64,000 bases of DNA, taken from Chloroflexi bacterium HGW-Chloroflexi-4 (GTDB lineage Bacteria; Chloroflexota; Anaerolineae; Anaerolineales; Anaerolineaceae). Shown here in pieces: positions 9,151 through 18,046 of this stretch. The notes beneath the pieces were generated by a model. It did not search any database. It saw only the letters and a list, made by a program, of their open reading frames with translations, and was not told the DNA's origin. Position 1 is the first letter of the stretch; each line of letters begins with the position of its first letter. A program made the position numbers and the translations under genes. The DNA lies in contig PHBW01000012.1 in the NCBI GenBank assembly GCA_002840715.1, forward strand, positions 1,868 to 65,867. Direction: 5' to 3'.

Positions 9151-10464
9151 ATGAAATATCATGTATGGACTGAAGGTTGTCAAATGAATGTCGCGGATTC
9201 CGAAAGGGTATCTTCCGCGCTTGAACATCTGGGTTACAACTTCACACCGGTCATCGAAGAAGCCGATGTGGTGGTGCTCAACACTTGCGTCGTCAGGCAA
9301 TCTGCTGAAGAAAAAGCCTATGGCCGATTAACCACACTCTGGCCGACCAAACGCGCCCGCCCTGAAATGGTGATCAACCTCATGGGCTGCCTGGTGGGCA
9401 TCAAAGACAACCCCAAGCTGCACAAACGCTTTCCATATGTAGACGTTTTTTCCGCCCCATCCGATCCCGGTCCATTGGTCGAATATCTAATTAAGAATCA
9501 CGGCCACGCTGTGGATGCCGCAGAGACCGTACGCCGCTATGCCGTCATGGATGGCGACCTTGTGTTGCCGCAGCCTGCGGTCGGCCAACAGGTCATCGGC
9601 TGGATTCCGGTGGTGTACGGTTGTTCGCACGCCTGCACTTACTGCATCATCCCCTATCGCCGCGGCATTGAACGAAGCCGGCCGCCCGAAGAGATCCTCA
9701 AAGAGGCCCACGCACTTGCGGCCCAGGGCATTAAAGAAGTTACTCTGCTTGGTCAGATCGTTGATCGATACAGTCTGGATAACCCCGCCTACCCCTCCCT
9801 CGCAAAACTGATGAACCAGATCAGCGAAATAGAGGGCATTGAGCGCATCCGCTTTTTGACCTCGCATCCAAACTGGATGAACGACGAACTGCTCGACTGC
9901 GTGGCCGAGAACCCCAAGGTCATGCCGCATATAGAGATTCCCAACCAGGCCGGGGATGACACCGTGCTGGAGAATATGAAGCGCGGTTACACCGCGGATC
10001 AATACCGCCGCCTGGTGCAAAAAATCAGGGCGCGCATCCCGGGAGTTTCAATTGCCACAGACATCATCGTGGGTTTTCCGGGCGAAACTGACCAGCAATA
10101 CCGCAATACTTACGACCTGCTGGCTGAACTGAAACTGGACAGCGTTCATCTGGCACGCTATTCTGCCCGGGGCGGCACCGTCTCTGAACGCACGATGGTG
10201 GATGATGTCTCTGAAGACGAAAAGTGGGAGCGCTTCAGGGCGATTGAAAAACTTCAGGAAGGCATTTTTGCAGAAATCCATGCCGCTTATCTGAATAAAG
10301 AAGTTACCGTGCTTTTTGAAGAAAAGATGAAAAACCGCTGGAAAGGGCGAACGCCCAACAACAAACTGGTCTTCGTGGACGGGGATGACAACCTGCTGGG
10401 TCAGATCAGACAGGTACAAATCTATTGGACGGGTCCCTGGTCCATGATAGGAAAACTGGCTTAA
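9151..10464 (+). CDS. miaB: MiaB-type tRNA methylthiotransferase
   Basis: 437 aa from ATG 9151, which gives the family's usual N-terminus (KYHVWTEGCQMNVADSE). UPF0004 domain with the three auxiliary [4Fe-4S] cysteines (Cys10, Cys46 in LNTCVV, Cys80 in LMGC), radical SAM domain with CSHACTYC (Cys158, 162, 165), and a C-terminal TRAM-like segment. MiaB adds a methylthio group to isopentenyl-adenosine-37 of tRNAs reading UNN codons. MtaB and RimO are the alternatives, but the Cys spacing and length fit MiaB best. First gene of a same-direction run; the M23 gene starts 5 bases after its stop. Confidence 0.9.
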   Translation: MKYHVWTEGCQMNVADSERVSSALEHLGYNFTPVIEEADVVVLNTCVVRQSAEEKAYGRLTTLWPTKRARPEMVINLMGCLVGIKDNPKLHKRFPYVDVFSAPSDPGPLVEYLIKNHGHAVDAAETVRRYAVMDGDLVLPQPAVGQQVIGWIPVVYGCSHACTYCIIPYRRGIERSRPPEEILKEAHALAAQGIKEVTLLGQIVDRYSLDNPAYPSLAKLMNQISEIEGIERIRFLTSHPNWMNDELLDCVAENPKVMPHIEIPNQAGDDTVLENMKRGYTADQYRRLVQKIRARIPGVSIATDIIVGFPGETDQQYRNTYDLLAELKLDSVHLARYSARGGTVSERTMVDDVSEDEKWERFRAIEKLQEGIFAEIHAAYLNKEVTVLFEEKMKNRWKGRTPNNKLVFVDGDDNLLGQIRQVQIYWTGPWSMIGKLA

Positions 10465-10469
10465 GTCTC

Positions 10470-11183
10470 ATGAAAAAGTTCGTTGTTTTTGTTTTTTCGG
10501 TGTTGGTGATTACAGGCATCGTGGCAGTCTATTTTTTCTTCATCTCACCTGACAGCAGAAAAAACGGTACAACTTACGTCATCCCCTTCATCCGCAATGC
10601 TGAAACGCATCAAGATTGGGCAGTCGAGGCACTCACAAGCTGCAACGGTGCACCTTTTGTCATGCCCACGCGCGGATTGATCGGCTACCTTTGGGATGAC
10701 TCTTTCAAAATTGGCCACCGCCATCAGGGCATCGATATTTTCGCCGGCACTGATATAGGCATCACCCCGGTTTATGCCGCCTATGACGGTTTTCTCAGCC
10801 GCCAATCCGATTGGAAGTCCACCCTCATCATTCGCATTCCCTCCGATCCGCTGCAGCCCGGCAGACAGATCTGGACCTATTACACACACCTGGCTGACCC
10901 CGAAGGCAACTCCTTAATCGCAGTGGATTTTCCACCCGGTACAACAGAGGTCGTTGTCAAAGCTGGCACTCTGCTGGGATATCAAGGCAATTTTTCAGGC
11001 GATCCGCTCAACCCGGTTGGAGTGCATCTGCACTTTTCGATTGTGAAAGACAATGGCAGCGGCAAATATCTCAATGAACTCGAAATTGCCAATACACTTG
11101 ATCCATCGCCCTATCTGGGTCTGCCCCTCAACAAAAATAATAGACCAAATTTCCCCATCAAGTGCGAAACCAATACTCAATAA
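10470..11183 (+). CDS. M23-family (LytM-like) peptidase, membrane-anchored
   Basis: 237 aa from ATG 10470; a longer in-frame start would overlap miaB and spoil the signal segment. N-terminal hydrophobic segment (about 4-25). Lysostaphin-type fold with the HxxxD zinc motif (H85-QGI-D89) and the final HxH (H186-L-H188). M23 enzymes are zinc endopeptidases that cut peptidoglycan cross-bridges; all key residues are present, so it is probably active. Only 5 bases separate it from miaB, suggesting co-transcription. Confidence 0.8.
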   Translation: MKKFVVFVFSVLVITGIVAVYFFFISPDSRKNGTTYVIPFIRNAETHQDWAVEALTSCNGAPFVMPTRGLIGYLWDDSFKIGHRHQGIDIFAGTDIGITPVYAAYDGFLSRQSDWKSTLIIRIPSDPLQPGRQIWTYYTHLADPEGNSLIAVDFPPGTTEVVVKAGTLLGYQGNFSGDPLNPVGVHLHFSIVKDNGSGKYLNELEIANTLDPSPYLGLPLNKNNRPNFPIKCETNTQ

Positions 11184-11296
11184 AATCGATCATTCCTAAC
11201 AAAAGGCTTAGGAAGTTTCGTGAACATCCGAAGGCTGGCTATGCTATACTGAATATGATCATCTTGCCAATTGTAGATTGATGAATGAGGGTCTTT

Positions 11297-12862
11297 ATGG
11301 ATCAGGATATCACTCTAACTTCTCTTGAGATTCTGTATTCGATCAGCCGGGAACTGGCTGCCTCGCTTGATTTACGCAAAGTACTGGCCAACATTCTCAC
11401 CCTTACCACTGAAAACATGAACGTTGAACGCGCCAGTTTGGTCGTGATTGACATCCACGGCAAACCGGTGGATGCGGCTATCATGTATAACGGCTCGCTC
11501 ATCCCTCATACTGTGGATCAACTGCTCGACGTGGTTACCTCAGGTCTGGCAGGCTGGGTCGTTAAAAATCAAAAATCGGTGTTGATCAACAACACCCAGC
11601 AGGATGACCGTTGGTTGGTGCGGCCGAATCAGGAAATCGTTGACCCTGCACGCTCAGCACTGTGCGTACCTCTGATGGCTCAGGAAGTGTTGGTAGGGGT
11701 GCTCACCATCGTCCACCGAGAGGTCAATTTCTTCACCCAGTCTCAATTTGCCTTGCAGCAAGCTATTGCAGACATGGCCGGCATCGCCATCCGCAATGCG
11801 CAGCTTTATCAAGAGGTTGAACATGCACACCTGCGTTACCGCGATCTTTTTGAAAAAAGTATTGATCCAATCGTAGTCACCGCCATGGACGGCATGATCG
11901 TGGCTGCCAATCAAAAAACCTTTGAAACAATGCAAATAACAAGTGGCGAGGTAATTGGTCGAAACATTGTTGACTTTCAAGTATTGCCAGAAAAGGTGAT
12001 CGATAATCTTTTTGAACAAATTGAAAAGAACAAGTCACTGATCTATGAAGGCAGTTTATTGAATGCCAAAGCCGAAAAAATCCCCGTGGAAGTACACGTC
12101 TCCATCATCAATTTGCAGGGGCAACCGTCGTTGCAATGGATCTTCCGCGACATCAGCGAGCGCAAGAACCTTGACTTGCTGCGCGAGGACCTCTCGGCCA
12201 TGATTTACCATGACCTCCGTTCTCCGCTGGCTAACATTGTCTCAAGCCTCGAGTTAATGAAAGAGCCGATTGTCGCCACAAAAGATACATCCATGATCCA
12301 GTTGCTTGAGATTAGCGACCGGGCCACCGAACGCATGAACCGTCTGATTAGTTCTCTGTTGGACATTAACCGGCTTGAAGCCGGGCAGCCTATCACCAAC
12401 AAGAAAATGACCGATGTTGAAAAATTAATGGATGAATCCATCGAGACCTTGCACACCCTGGCCAAAAGCAAGCAGGTGATGGTTGAAAAGATGGTCTTCA
12501 GCAAGATCGCACAGATCCTGGTGGATGAAGATATGATCCGCAGGGTGCTGATCAATCTACTCGAAAACGCAATCAAATTCTCCTCAGAAGGCGACAAAAC
12601 GGCCATCGGCGCCAAAGCCAACGGTGACATGGTTACCATCTGGGTCGAAGACCACGGCCCCGGCATCCCCCCTGAGTCGGTAGATAAAATATTTAACAAA
12701 TTCGTGAGATTGCACGGCAACAGCTTTGCCAAGGGGCTTGGATTGGGGCTTTCTTTTTGCCGTACCGCAGTACTAGCTCACGGTGGTAAAATTTGGGTTG
12801 AAAATGTTAGCGGCGGTGGCTCAAGATTTATTCTGACACTTCCTGCCGCAGCCATCAATTGA
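11297..12862 (+). CDS. Cytoplasmic sensor histidine kinase (GAF-PAS-HisKA-HATPase)
   Basis: 521 aa from ATG 11297, preceded by GAGGG at 11287-11291; an in-frame ATG at 11285 is less likely. No membrane segment. GAF domain (about 15-170), PAS domain (about 180-290), HisKA with phospho-accepting His305 (YHDLRSPL), then HATPase with N box (INLLENAIKF), G1 (VEDHGPGIP) and G2 (GLGLGLSF). An autophosphorylating kinase sensing a cytoplasmic signal. No response regulator is adjacent. The next gene is an MBL-fold protein with its own SD 20 bases downstream. A TATACT at 11245-11250 may be its -10. Confidence 0.88.
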   Translation: MDQDITLTSLEILYSISRELAASLDLRKVLANILTLTTENMNVERASLVVIDIHGKPVDAAIMYNGSLIPHTVDQLLDVVTSGLAGWVVKNQKSVLINNTQQDDRWLVRPNQEIVDPARSALCVPLMAQEVLVGVLTIVHREVNFFTQSQFALQQAIADMAGIAIRNAQLYQEVEHAHLRYRDLFEKSIDPIVVTAMDGMIVAANQKTFETMQITSGEVIGRNIVDFQVLPEKVIDNLFEQIEKNKSLIYEGSLLNAKAEKIPVEVHVSIINLQGQPSLQWIFRDISERKNLDLLREDLSAMIYHDLRSPLANIVSSLELMKEPIVATKDTSMIQLLEISDRATERMNRLISSLLDINRLEAGQPITNKKMTDVEKLMDESIETLHTLAKSKQVMVEKMVFSKIAQILVDEDMIRRVLINLLENAIKFSSEGDKTAIGAKANGDMVTIWVEDHGPGIPPESVDKIFNKFVRLHGNSFAKGLGLGLSFCRTAVLAHGGKIWVENVSGGGSRFILTLPAAAIN

Positions 12863-12882
12863 TCTGGCCACAAGGAGCCTTC

Positions 12883-13731
12883 ATGCAAGAAATTGCACCG
12901 CATATTTTTATCGAAACCTCTTACCCCGGTGTCACTCTTGGCGCCATCAACTGGCCTCACGGCTTGATTCTGATTGATGCCCCATTGCGACCAGATGATA
13001 TCCGCTTATGGCGCAGCACGTTGGCCAATATGAACGGCGGCATTGACCGCCTTTTAGTCAACCTCGATGAACATTTTGACCGCACCATTGGATCACGCCA
13101 GGTGGAATGCATGGTCGCAGGTCATGAAAAAATGAACTTATTGTTCCGCGACCGCCCGATCACTTTCAAATCTCAAACCGTCGAAACCGGTGCGGATTGG
13201 GAACTGCAAAATGGCCTGGGCAGCATTCGCTGGGCACCCCCCGATATTTCATTCAGCCATCAACTGCGCATTAGTTGGGATGCAGATCCCATCCTGCTCG
13301 AATTCCATGCTGGCCCTTCTGCCTGCTGCACCTGGGTGGAACTGCCCAACCAGAAGATTGTGTTCGTCGGCGACACGGTTGTGCCCAATGCACCGCCCTT
13401 CCTCGGCAGTGCGGACCTTTCTGCCTGGAAGGGTACCCTCAACCTGCTGCTGGATCCCCAATACAAAGATTACATCATTGTGTCGGGCCGCGGCGGCGTA
13501 GTTGATCACAATGCTGTAAAAGAACAGATAAAATTCCTTGAGAAGATTGAACATCAACTGGTCAAACTGGCCGAAAAGAAATCCGCCCCGATGGAAGTGG
13601 AAAAAGCCGCCCACGCGCTGCTTAAAAATTTCGAAGTGGAAGGCGATAAGGCTGCCCATTATTTGCTGCGCCTCACCTGGGGTATGCAGCAATACCTCAA
13701 GCACCATCCTGAACTCGAACAATCTGCATAA
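12883..13731 (+). CDS. Metallo-beta-lactamase-fold protein with incomplete metal site
   Basis: 282 aa from ATG 12883 (SD AAGGAG at 12870-12875). The MBL fold is recognisable: an opening beta segment, LLVNLDEHFDRTIG where HxHxDH is expected, VFVGDTV (metal-bridging Asp), and SGRGGVV where PGHG is expected. Only part of the metal site survives: DxHxDR replaces HxHxDH, the mid-domain His is missing (AGPSACCTW), and Arg replaces the last His. So either metal binding is altered or it is a non-catalytic partner. It directly follows a histidine kinase gene; a sensory role alongside the kinase is inference, as for ODP-type MBL proteins elsewhere. Confidence 0.65.
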   Translation: MQEIAPHIFIETSYPGVTLGAINWPHGLILIDAPLRPDDIRLWRSTLANMNGGIDRLLVNLDEHFDRTIGSRQVECMVAGHEKMNLLFRDRPITFKSQTVETGADWELQNGLGSIRWAPPDISFSHQLRISWDADPILLEFHAGPSACCTWVELPNQKIVFVGDTVVPNAPPFLGSADLSAWKGTLNLLLDPQYKDYIIVSGRGGVVDHNAVKEQIKFLEKIEHQLVKLAEKKSAPMEVEKAAHALLKNFEVEGDKAAHYLLRLTWGMQQYLKHHPELEQSA

Positions 13732-13742
13732 TTTATAACGCG

Positions 13743-14411
13743 ATGGAAACCAAATCTGAAGCTGCCAGGCAAGTGCTCAACCGCCTGTTGGATGCCTACG
13801 GCATACCCACCTGGCGCGACCCCCTACCTCCAGTGGATGAACTGGTTTCCACCATCCTTTCTCAAAACACCAATGATGTCAACCGCGACAAAGCCTTCTT
13901 TTCTCTAAAACGACATTTTACAAAATGGGAAGAGGTCAGGCTTGCCCCGGAAGCAGAGATCATAGAAGCCATCCGACCTGCCGGGTTGGCGAATCAAAAG
14001 GGACCGCGCATCAAGGCAGTGCTCAATGAAATTTACGCAGAGCGCGGCAACCTGGATTTGAATTTTCTTGCCGATCTGCCTCTCGAAGACGCCCGTCAAT
14101 GGCTTTTGAAATTTAAAGGCGTCGGACGTAAAACCGCCGCCATTGTGCTGCAGTTCTCACTCAACCGTCCCGCCTTTCCGGTGGATACCCACATTTACCG
14201 CATCACCGGACGCCTCGGGCTGCGCCCCGAAAAGTTCAACCTTGAACAGACACACGACTTGATGGAGCAACTCATTGACCCCGCGGATTATTACGCCGGG
14301 CATCTCAACCTCATCCGCCTGGGACGTGATATCTGCCATGCCGGCAAGCCTGATTGTCTGCACTGCCCGGTCAACAATTTGTGCGATTATTTCAAGCAGT
14401 ATCCGTTATAA
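13743..14411 (+). CDS. nth: Endonuclease III-type DNA glycosylase/AP lyase
   Basis: 222 aa. HhH-GPD fold: helix-hairpin-helix LKFKGVGRKTA with catalytic Lys130, the loop PVDTHIYR with catalytic Asp148, and a C-terminal [4Fe-4S] cluster with Cys198, 205, 208 and 214 (C-x6-C-x2-C-x5-C). Removes oxidised pyrimidines and nicks the abasic site in base excision repair. The opening (RLLDAYG, then LVSTILSQNTNDVNRD) is the usual Nth/UPF form. No SD precedes the ATG; a CATAAT lies 10 bases upstream. Starts 11 bases after the MBL gene. Confidence 0.88.
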   Translation: METKSEAARQVLNRLLDAYGIPTWRDPLPPVDELVSTILSQNTNDVNRDKAFFSLKRHFTKWEEVRLAPEAEIIEAIRPAGLANQKGPRIKAVLNEIYAERGNLDLNFLADLPLEDARQWLLKFKGVGRKTAAIVLQFSLNRPAFPVDTHIYRITGRLGLRPEKFNLEQTHDLMEQLIDPADYYAGHLNLIRLGRDICHAGKPDCLHCPVNNLCDYFKQYPL

Positions 14412-14412
14412 T
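14407..14412 (+). promoter_or_regulatory. TATAAT 8 bases before the histidine phosphatase ATG
   Basis: An exact TATAAT overlaps the nth stop codon and precedes ATG 14421 by 8 bases, with no SD. The same close arrangement is seen at 9138 and 18035, consistent with leaderless transcription. Confidence 0.45.
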
Positions 14413-14420
14413 CGTACCTC

Positions 14421-14990
14421 ATGGTTGAAATCACCCTCGTCAGACACGGACAAACCGATTGGAATGTCGCCCGCCGATTTCAGGGGCAGACAGATATTAA
14501 CTTGAACCAGACCGGCATCGAACAAGCCAAGGAACTGGCTTTGATATTGTCTGAAGATCAGTTCGACGCCATTTATTCCAGCGACCTCAGCCGTGCTTCA
14601 CAAACCGCTGAAATAATTTCTAGAAAACTAGGACTTCCCTTTACCAAAGATGCCCGCCTGCGCGAAATTTGCAAGGGAGTATTTGAGGGCATGGTCTACG
14701 ATGAAGTCAAAGCAAAATACCCACTCGAACTGCAGCGGGATCATGACGACCCGGTGAATTCCCGAACTCCGGGGGCAGAAACGGTGGCTGAAGTGGCGGC
14801 ACGCATGTCTGCCGCTGCGGACGAGATTGCCTCGCGCCATGCCGGCGGACGCATCCTTCTGGTTTCTCATGGGTTGGCTGTGGCTACATTATATTGCCTT
14901 GCCACTCAAATTTCTCTAGCCGAAGTCTATCACCACATCCCCGATAACGCCGTTCCTCTACAAGTTGCATGGGAGCAACCACAGGATTAA
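14421..14990 (+). CDS. Histidine phosphatase family protein (phosphoglycerate mutase/CobC-like)
   Basis: 189 aa. Begins LVRHGQTDWN with the RHG motif (catalytic His9), then SSDLSRASQTAEI (Arg of the phosphate pocket), E near residue 85, and LLVSHGLAV with the second His. A cytoplasmic phosphatase or mutase of small phosphorylated metabolites. GpmB, CobC (alpha-ribazole phosphatase) and general phosphatases share this pattern and cannot be separated here. Ends 4 bases before a bidirectional terminator. Confidence 0.85.
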   Translation: MVEITLVRHGQTDWNVARRFQGQTDINLNQTGIEQAKELALILSEDQFDAIYSSDLSRASQTAEIISRKLGLPFTKDARLREICKGVFEGMVYDEVKAKYPLELQRDHDDPVNSRTPGAETVAEVAARMSAAADEIASRHAGGRILLVSHGLAVATLYCLATQISLAEVYHHIPDNAVPLQVAWEQPQD

Positions 14991-15024
14991 AAAAACAGAG
15001 CCGGAATCTCGGCTCTGTTTTATA
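14991..15024. terminator. Bidirectional intrinsic terminator
   Basis: Perfect 10-bp stem (14994-15003 with 15010-15019, 6-base loop), with T runs on both strands (TTTTAT on plus; six T on minus). It separates the convergent genes ending at 14990 and 15036. Confidence 0.8.
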
Positions 15025-15035
15025 AAGAACAACGT

Positions 15036-15137
15036 TTATGTGGGAGTAGATGTTGGTGTTTCTGTATTGGTCGGTGTTGGTGTCGATGTTGAAGTTGCAG
15101 TGGATGTGGCCGTTGGTGTTGATGTGGCTGTAGCGGT
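15036..15137 (-). repeat. Low-complexity Thr/Pro/Ser-coding tract
   Basis: The last 33 or so codons of the lipoprotein encode alternating Thr, Pro, Ser and Ala, giving imperfect 6-base repeats (GTTGGT/GATGTT on plus). The protein ends inside this tract, so it is an exposed flexible tail. It is a coding low-complexity tract, not a CRISPR or promoter array. Confidence 0.7.
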
Positions 15138-16124
15138 ACCGCAAGTAATGGTATAAGGGGCCGAACCGATCGTTTGATGATTAGGTTCATCAATATAGAC
15201 AGTATCAGACCCTGTAACTGAAGCTGAAAAACTATCACTAATGGCTTGAGATCCACCTGCGGTAAAAGTCAAGGTTTTTATCGCGCTAACCGACCCGTCA
15301 CTTCGCACAAAATGATACTTGACCGTGCCGGCTCGATTGACAGTCAGGGTACCCGTCACATTGATGGTAGTTGGACATACTCCACTGAAAGTTGAAGGGT
15401 TGGCTGAGATAGCCACTGCTCTGACCGCGAAATACGAGAGCGTCGCTGTAGGGGTACCGGTTCCAGGGGTGGGGGTCACAGTCGGTGTGCCGCTGATGAC
15501 CTTAATATCCACATAAAATTTGCCGGTTCCATCCGCGCCAATACCAAACAGGCCGCCGTTGGAACTTTGAAGCATCCAGTATCCGGCATATTCTCGCACC
15601 GCTGTGGGAGCGATCATGGTCACCGAGATATCCACAGTTTGCCCAGGTGCGACGGTTTTACTGAGAACTGCACTTGCCGGTGCGCTCATGGCATCTCCAT
15701 TGACAAAAACAACCCTATAACCGCTATCCCATGTGCAGGTACCGACATTTGATAACCGCCAGGTTTTGGTAAAACTGGAACCCGCGTAAAAAGTTGTCCG
15801 ATCGGGGATGGTGACATCCGCCACAAAAGCCGCCTTATTGCAGTTCGACAAATTTTGGGTGGCAGTTGCGACCGCAACCGTCGCCGTGGGCTGTGGTGAT
15901 GGCGTATAAGTCAAAGTCGGAAATATTGCTTCAGTCGGTGAAATGGTTGGCAATAGAAGTGAAGGGGCTTGCTGGGTTTGAGCCATTTCCGTGACCAGTG
16001 CTGATAGGGTCTGGGCAACCATGGTGTTGACAGTCGCTGCATCCAGAGCGGCAGGTTTAATTGGGGTGCAGGCTGCCAGGATCATTGTTCCAACGATCAA
16101 AATTTTCATAATTTTAATTTTCAT
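15036..16124 (-). CDS. Lipoprotein with NBR1-like Ig domain
   Basis: 362 aa. Signal peptide with lipobox LAAC (Cys about residue 19), Thr/Pro-rich linker, then an NBR1 (FW)-type Ig domain about residues 100-205: KTWRLSNVGTCTW, then APGQTVDISV and YAGYWMLQSS, with the conserved Trp residues. A second beta-sandwich follows, then a Thr/Pro tail to the stop. In bacteria this FW domain is common in exported proteins of Chloroflexota and Actinobacteria; its ligand is unknown. SD GGAGG lies just upstream of ATG 16124. Ends at the bidirectional terminator. Confidence 0.8.
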   Translation of the reverse strand: MKIKIMKILIVGTMILAACTPIKPAALDAATVNTMVAQTLSALVTEMAQTQQAPSLLLPTISPTEAIFPTLTYTPSPQPTATVAVATATQNLSNCNKAAFVADVTIPDRTTFYAGSSFTKTWRLSNVGTCTWDSGYRVVFVNGDAMSAPASAVLSKTVAPGQTVDISVTMIAPTAVREYAGYWMLQSSNGGLFGIGADGTGKFYVDIKVISGTPTVTPTPGTGTPTATLSYFAVRAVAISANPSTFSGVCPTTINVTGTLTVNRAGTVKYHFVRSDGSVSAIKTLTFTAGGSQAISDSFSASVTGSDTVYIDEPNHQTIGSAPYTITCGTATATSTPTATSTATSTSTPTPTNTETPTSTPT

Positions 16125-16427
16125 AAATTAGTCCTCCAGATATTCCTAATTTCAATTCAAGTTTTTAGTAAACAATGTCTCTGTGTAAGACGTACATGCA
16201 GGTCTAAAGTTCCAATAAACAAAAGGAAACAATCCTTTACTCCCCACCTTGTAAAATTCACCTTCAAATATTTCTATTTCCAACTCTTATAAGGTAGGAA
16301 ATAGAAAAATTGAGTAAAAACCACCAATTTTCGAACGGATTTTCTAAAACTATTGACTTTTTAGAATTCTTGTTCTATAATTTGATTGTTCGTTCTAATC
16401 AGAGGCTATTGTTCAGGAGGCACAGTC
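16125..16427. other. Divergent intergenic region with an 11-bp inverted repeat
   Basis: About 300 bases between the divergent lipoprotein gene and the membrane protein gene. It holds the lipoprotein SD next to 16124, a perfect 11-bp inverted repeat TTTCTATTTCC/GGAAATAGAAA (16271-16281 and 16297-16307, 15-base spacer), and a consensus promoter at 16353-16381. The inverted repeat has no T run on plus, so an operator or mRNA structure is more likely than a terminator. No coding sequence seen. Confidence 0.55.
16353..16381 (+). promoter_or_regulatory. Consensus sigma-70-type promoter for gene 16428
   Basis: TTGACT at 16353-16358 and TATAAT at 16376-16381 with a 17-base spacer: the best promoter match on this strand of the window. 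The start would be near 16388, giving a 40-base leader with SD AGGAGG. The spacer holds an imperfect dyad (TAGAAT, TCTT, GTTCTA) that could be an operator. Confidence 0.75.
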
Positions 16428-17153
16428 ATGAACCTAACCAACACTCGCTCATTCTTCCGCAATCCGTTGCAAACCCTTGCAAAATCACGCGTCCGTTCAA
16501 ACACTGTCTACGGCATGATCATCATCCTTGCCATGATTGCATTTGAGGGTTTCAATTACGCCACCACCAATTACGCCCTTAAAGATCTGTTGGGCGACCT
16601 GCGCTTTGCCGGCATACCTTGGGCGACACTGATGGCGCTGGCCTTCTGCGGTTTGGATTTCGCTGGTATCGCCCGCCTGATCACTACAAACGGACGTGAA
16701 GAGAATCCCAGAGCATCATGGTACCTCTTTGGCGCATGGCTAATCGCCGGCACTTTTAACGCCATTCTCACCTGGTGGGGCGTCTCAATTGCCATTTCTT
16801 CTCATACCACCGTGAGTGCCGCTCTGGCCAGCACCCAATCGCTCACAATGATCGTCCCTGTGATGGTTGCCGTCATGGTCTGGATCATCCGCATTCTCAT
16901 TATCGGATCGCTCTCCAGCGCATTGGAGAAAGTACAAAATAGCAATACCCGTCGGACACAACCAGCCGCGAGAGCTGTCAACAATAGCACTCCGCAGCGC
17001 TTCAACCCAAACCAGGAACGTCCTGCAGCCACGCTACACCGTATTGTCCCCTCACAACAGCGACCCACCGGCTCAGTGGCCGCCAGCGCCCCCCGCATGG
17101 AACCCACCTATCACAAGTTCGATTCCAGCGACCACACATCCAGAAGTTTGTAG
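16428..17153 (+). CDS. Membrane protein of unknown function, about four helices
   Basis: 241 aa from ATG 16428 (SD AGGAGG at 16415-16420). About four predicted membrane segments (roughly 24-45, 60-80, 98-118, 138-162), then a basic, Gln/Arg/Pro-rich cytoplasmic tail of about 75 residues without clear fold. I do not recognise the family. Transcribed alone, with a near-consensus promoter and a very strong terminator right after the stop, which suggests an abundant single-gene transcript. Confidence 0.65.
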   Translation: MNLTNTRSFFRNPLQTLAKSRVRSNTVYGMIIILAMIAFEGFNYATTNYALKDLLGDLRFAGIPWATLMALAFCGLDFAGIARLITTNGREENPRASWYLFGAWLIAGTFNAILTWWGVSIAISSHTTVSAALASTQSLTMIVPVMVAVMVWIIRILIIGSLSSALEKVQNSNTRRTQPAARAVNNSTPQRFNPNQERPAATLHRIVPSQQRPTGSVAASAPRMEPTYHKFDSSDHTSRSL

Positions 17154-17160
17154 CATGCAC

Positions 17161-17199
17161 AGACCCCCGCAGATTTCAATCTGCGGGGGTCTCTTTTTT
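17161..17199 (+). terminator. Strong intrinsic terminator
   Basis: Perfect 13-bp GC-rich stem AGACCCCCGCAGA (17161-17173) with 17180-17192, 6-base loop, then CTTTTTT. It ends the membrane protein transcript 8 bases after its stop. Confidence 0.9.
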
Positions 17200-17241
17200 A
17201 TACTAAAAATCCTGGGATTCTTGAAAACCCCGGTTTATTAT

Positions 17242-17919
17242 CTAATCCTTTTCTTTAAGCACGTAACCCACACCCCTGACCGTATAAATCAGCTTGGACT
17301 CCTTGTTAGACTCCAATTTCTGCCTCAAATAACGTATATAAACATCCAGCACATTGCTCTCACCGCCAAAATCATAGCCCCATACGCGGTCAAAAATAAC
17401 CTCGCGGGTCATCACTTTACGCGGGTTACGGATGAATATTTCAAGTAAATCATATTCCTTGGCGGTCAAATGGATCACACGCCCATTACGCAACGCCTGT
17501 CTGGTGGATGTATCCAGGGTAAGATCACCAAAGGTAAAAATCACAGATTGTTCAAGCTGGGTCCTGCGCAACAAGGCTCTAATGCGGGCCAATAATTCTT
17601 CGGTCTCATAAGGCTTTACCATATAATCATCTGCACCGGCGTCCAACCCCAACACCCGATCCTTGGTGGATTCCTTGCCGGTCAGCATTAATATAGGTTG
17701 GGTACCGATCTGTCGGATTCGGCGGCAGACTTCGAGACCATCCATTCCTGGCAGCACCCAATCAAGCACCACCAGGTCGGGTGAGTTCTCGGTAAATTGA
17801 GCCAGACCGCTCATTCCATCTTCAGCAATATCCACCAGATATCCCTCGGCTAATAAGGCTCGCTTAACCAGACCAGCAAACCGATCATCATCGTCTATCA
17901 ATAAAATTTTGGAACTCAT
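17242..17919 (-). CDS. OmpR/PhoB-family response regulator
   Basis: 225 aa. Receiver domain with acidic pocket (IDDDD, residues 9-12), phospho-accepting Asp53 (VLDWVLPGMDG), Thr (LTG) and Lys (VKPYE). The C-terminal winged helix DNA-binding domain (about 128-222) has the family end YIRYLRQKLE, then TVRGVGYVL. SD GGAGGG precedes ATG 17919. No kinase gene is adjacent, so it is an orphan here; target genes cannot be told. Confidence 0.9.
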   Translation of the reverse strand: MSSKILLIDDDDRFAGLVKRALLAEGYLVDIAEDGMSGLAQFTENSPDLVVLDWVLPGMDGLEVCRRIRQIGTQPILMLTGKESTKDRVLGLDAGADDYMVKPYETEELLARIRALLRRTQLEQSVIFTFGDLTLDTSTRQALRNGRVIHLTAKEYDLLEIFIRNPRKVMTREVIFDRVWGYDFGGESNVLDVYIRYLRQKLESNKESKLIYTVRGVGYVLKEKD

Positions 17920-18034
17920 TTTCCCTCCATTAACTCTCCATTGCTACAAATAATTATCTAATTATTGCATACTTTGTCAGATTAAGAAACCATCAATCCT
18001 GATAACTCAATACAAAGAATGGCGCTCGAAGCGT

Positions 18035-18040
18035 TATAAT
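18035..18040 (+). promoter_or_regulatory. TATAAT 6 bases before the rnd ATG
   Basis: An exact TATAAT is followed by ATG 18047 after 6 bases, with no SD. This supports ATG 18047 over a TTG at 18041 and suggests a leaderless mRNA. Confidence 0.5.
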
Positions 18041-18046
18041 TTGCCC

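Noticed and set aside
15036-15137. Short periodic sequence looking like a repeat array
   Set aside because: It is the coding sequence for the Thr/Pro tail of a lipoprotein; no fixed repeat or spacer length as in CRISPR.
16360-16381. LexA/SOS-like box in the promoter spacer of gene 16428
   Set aside because: The dyad has one mismatch, and the Chloroflexota LexA site is not known well enough to claim it; the gene is not a known SOS gene.
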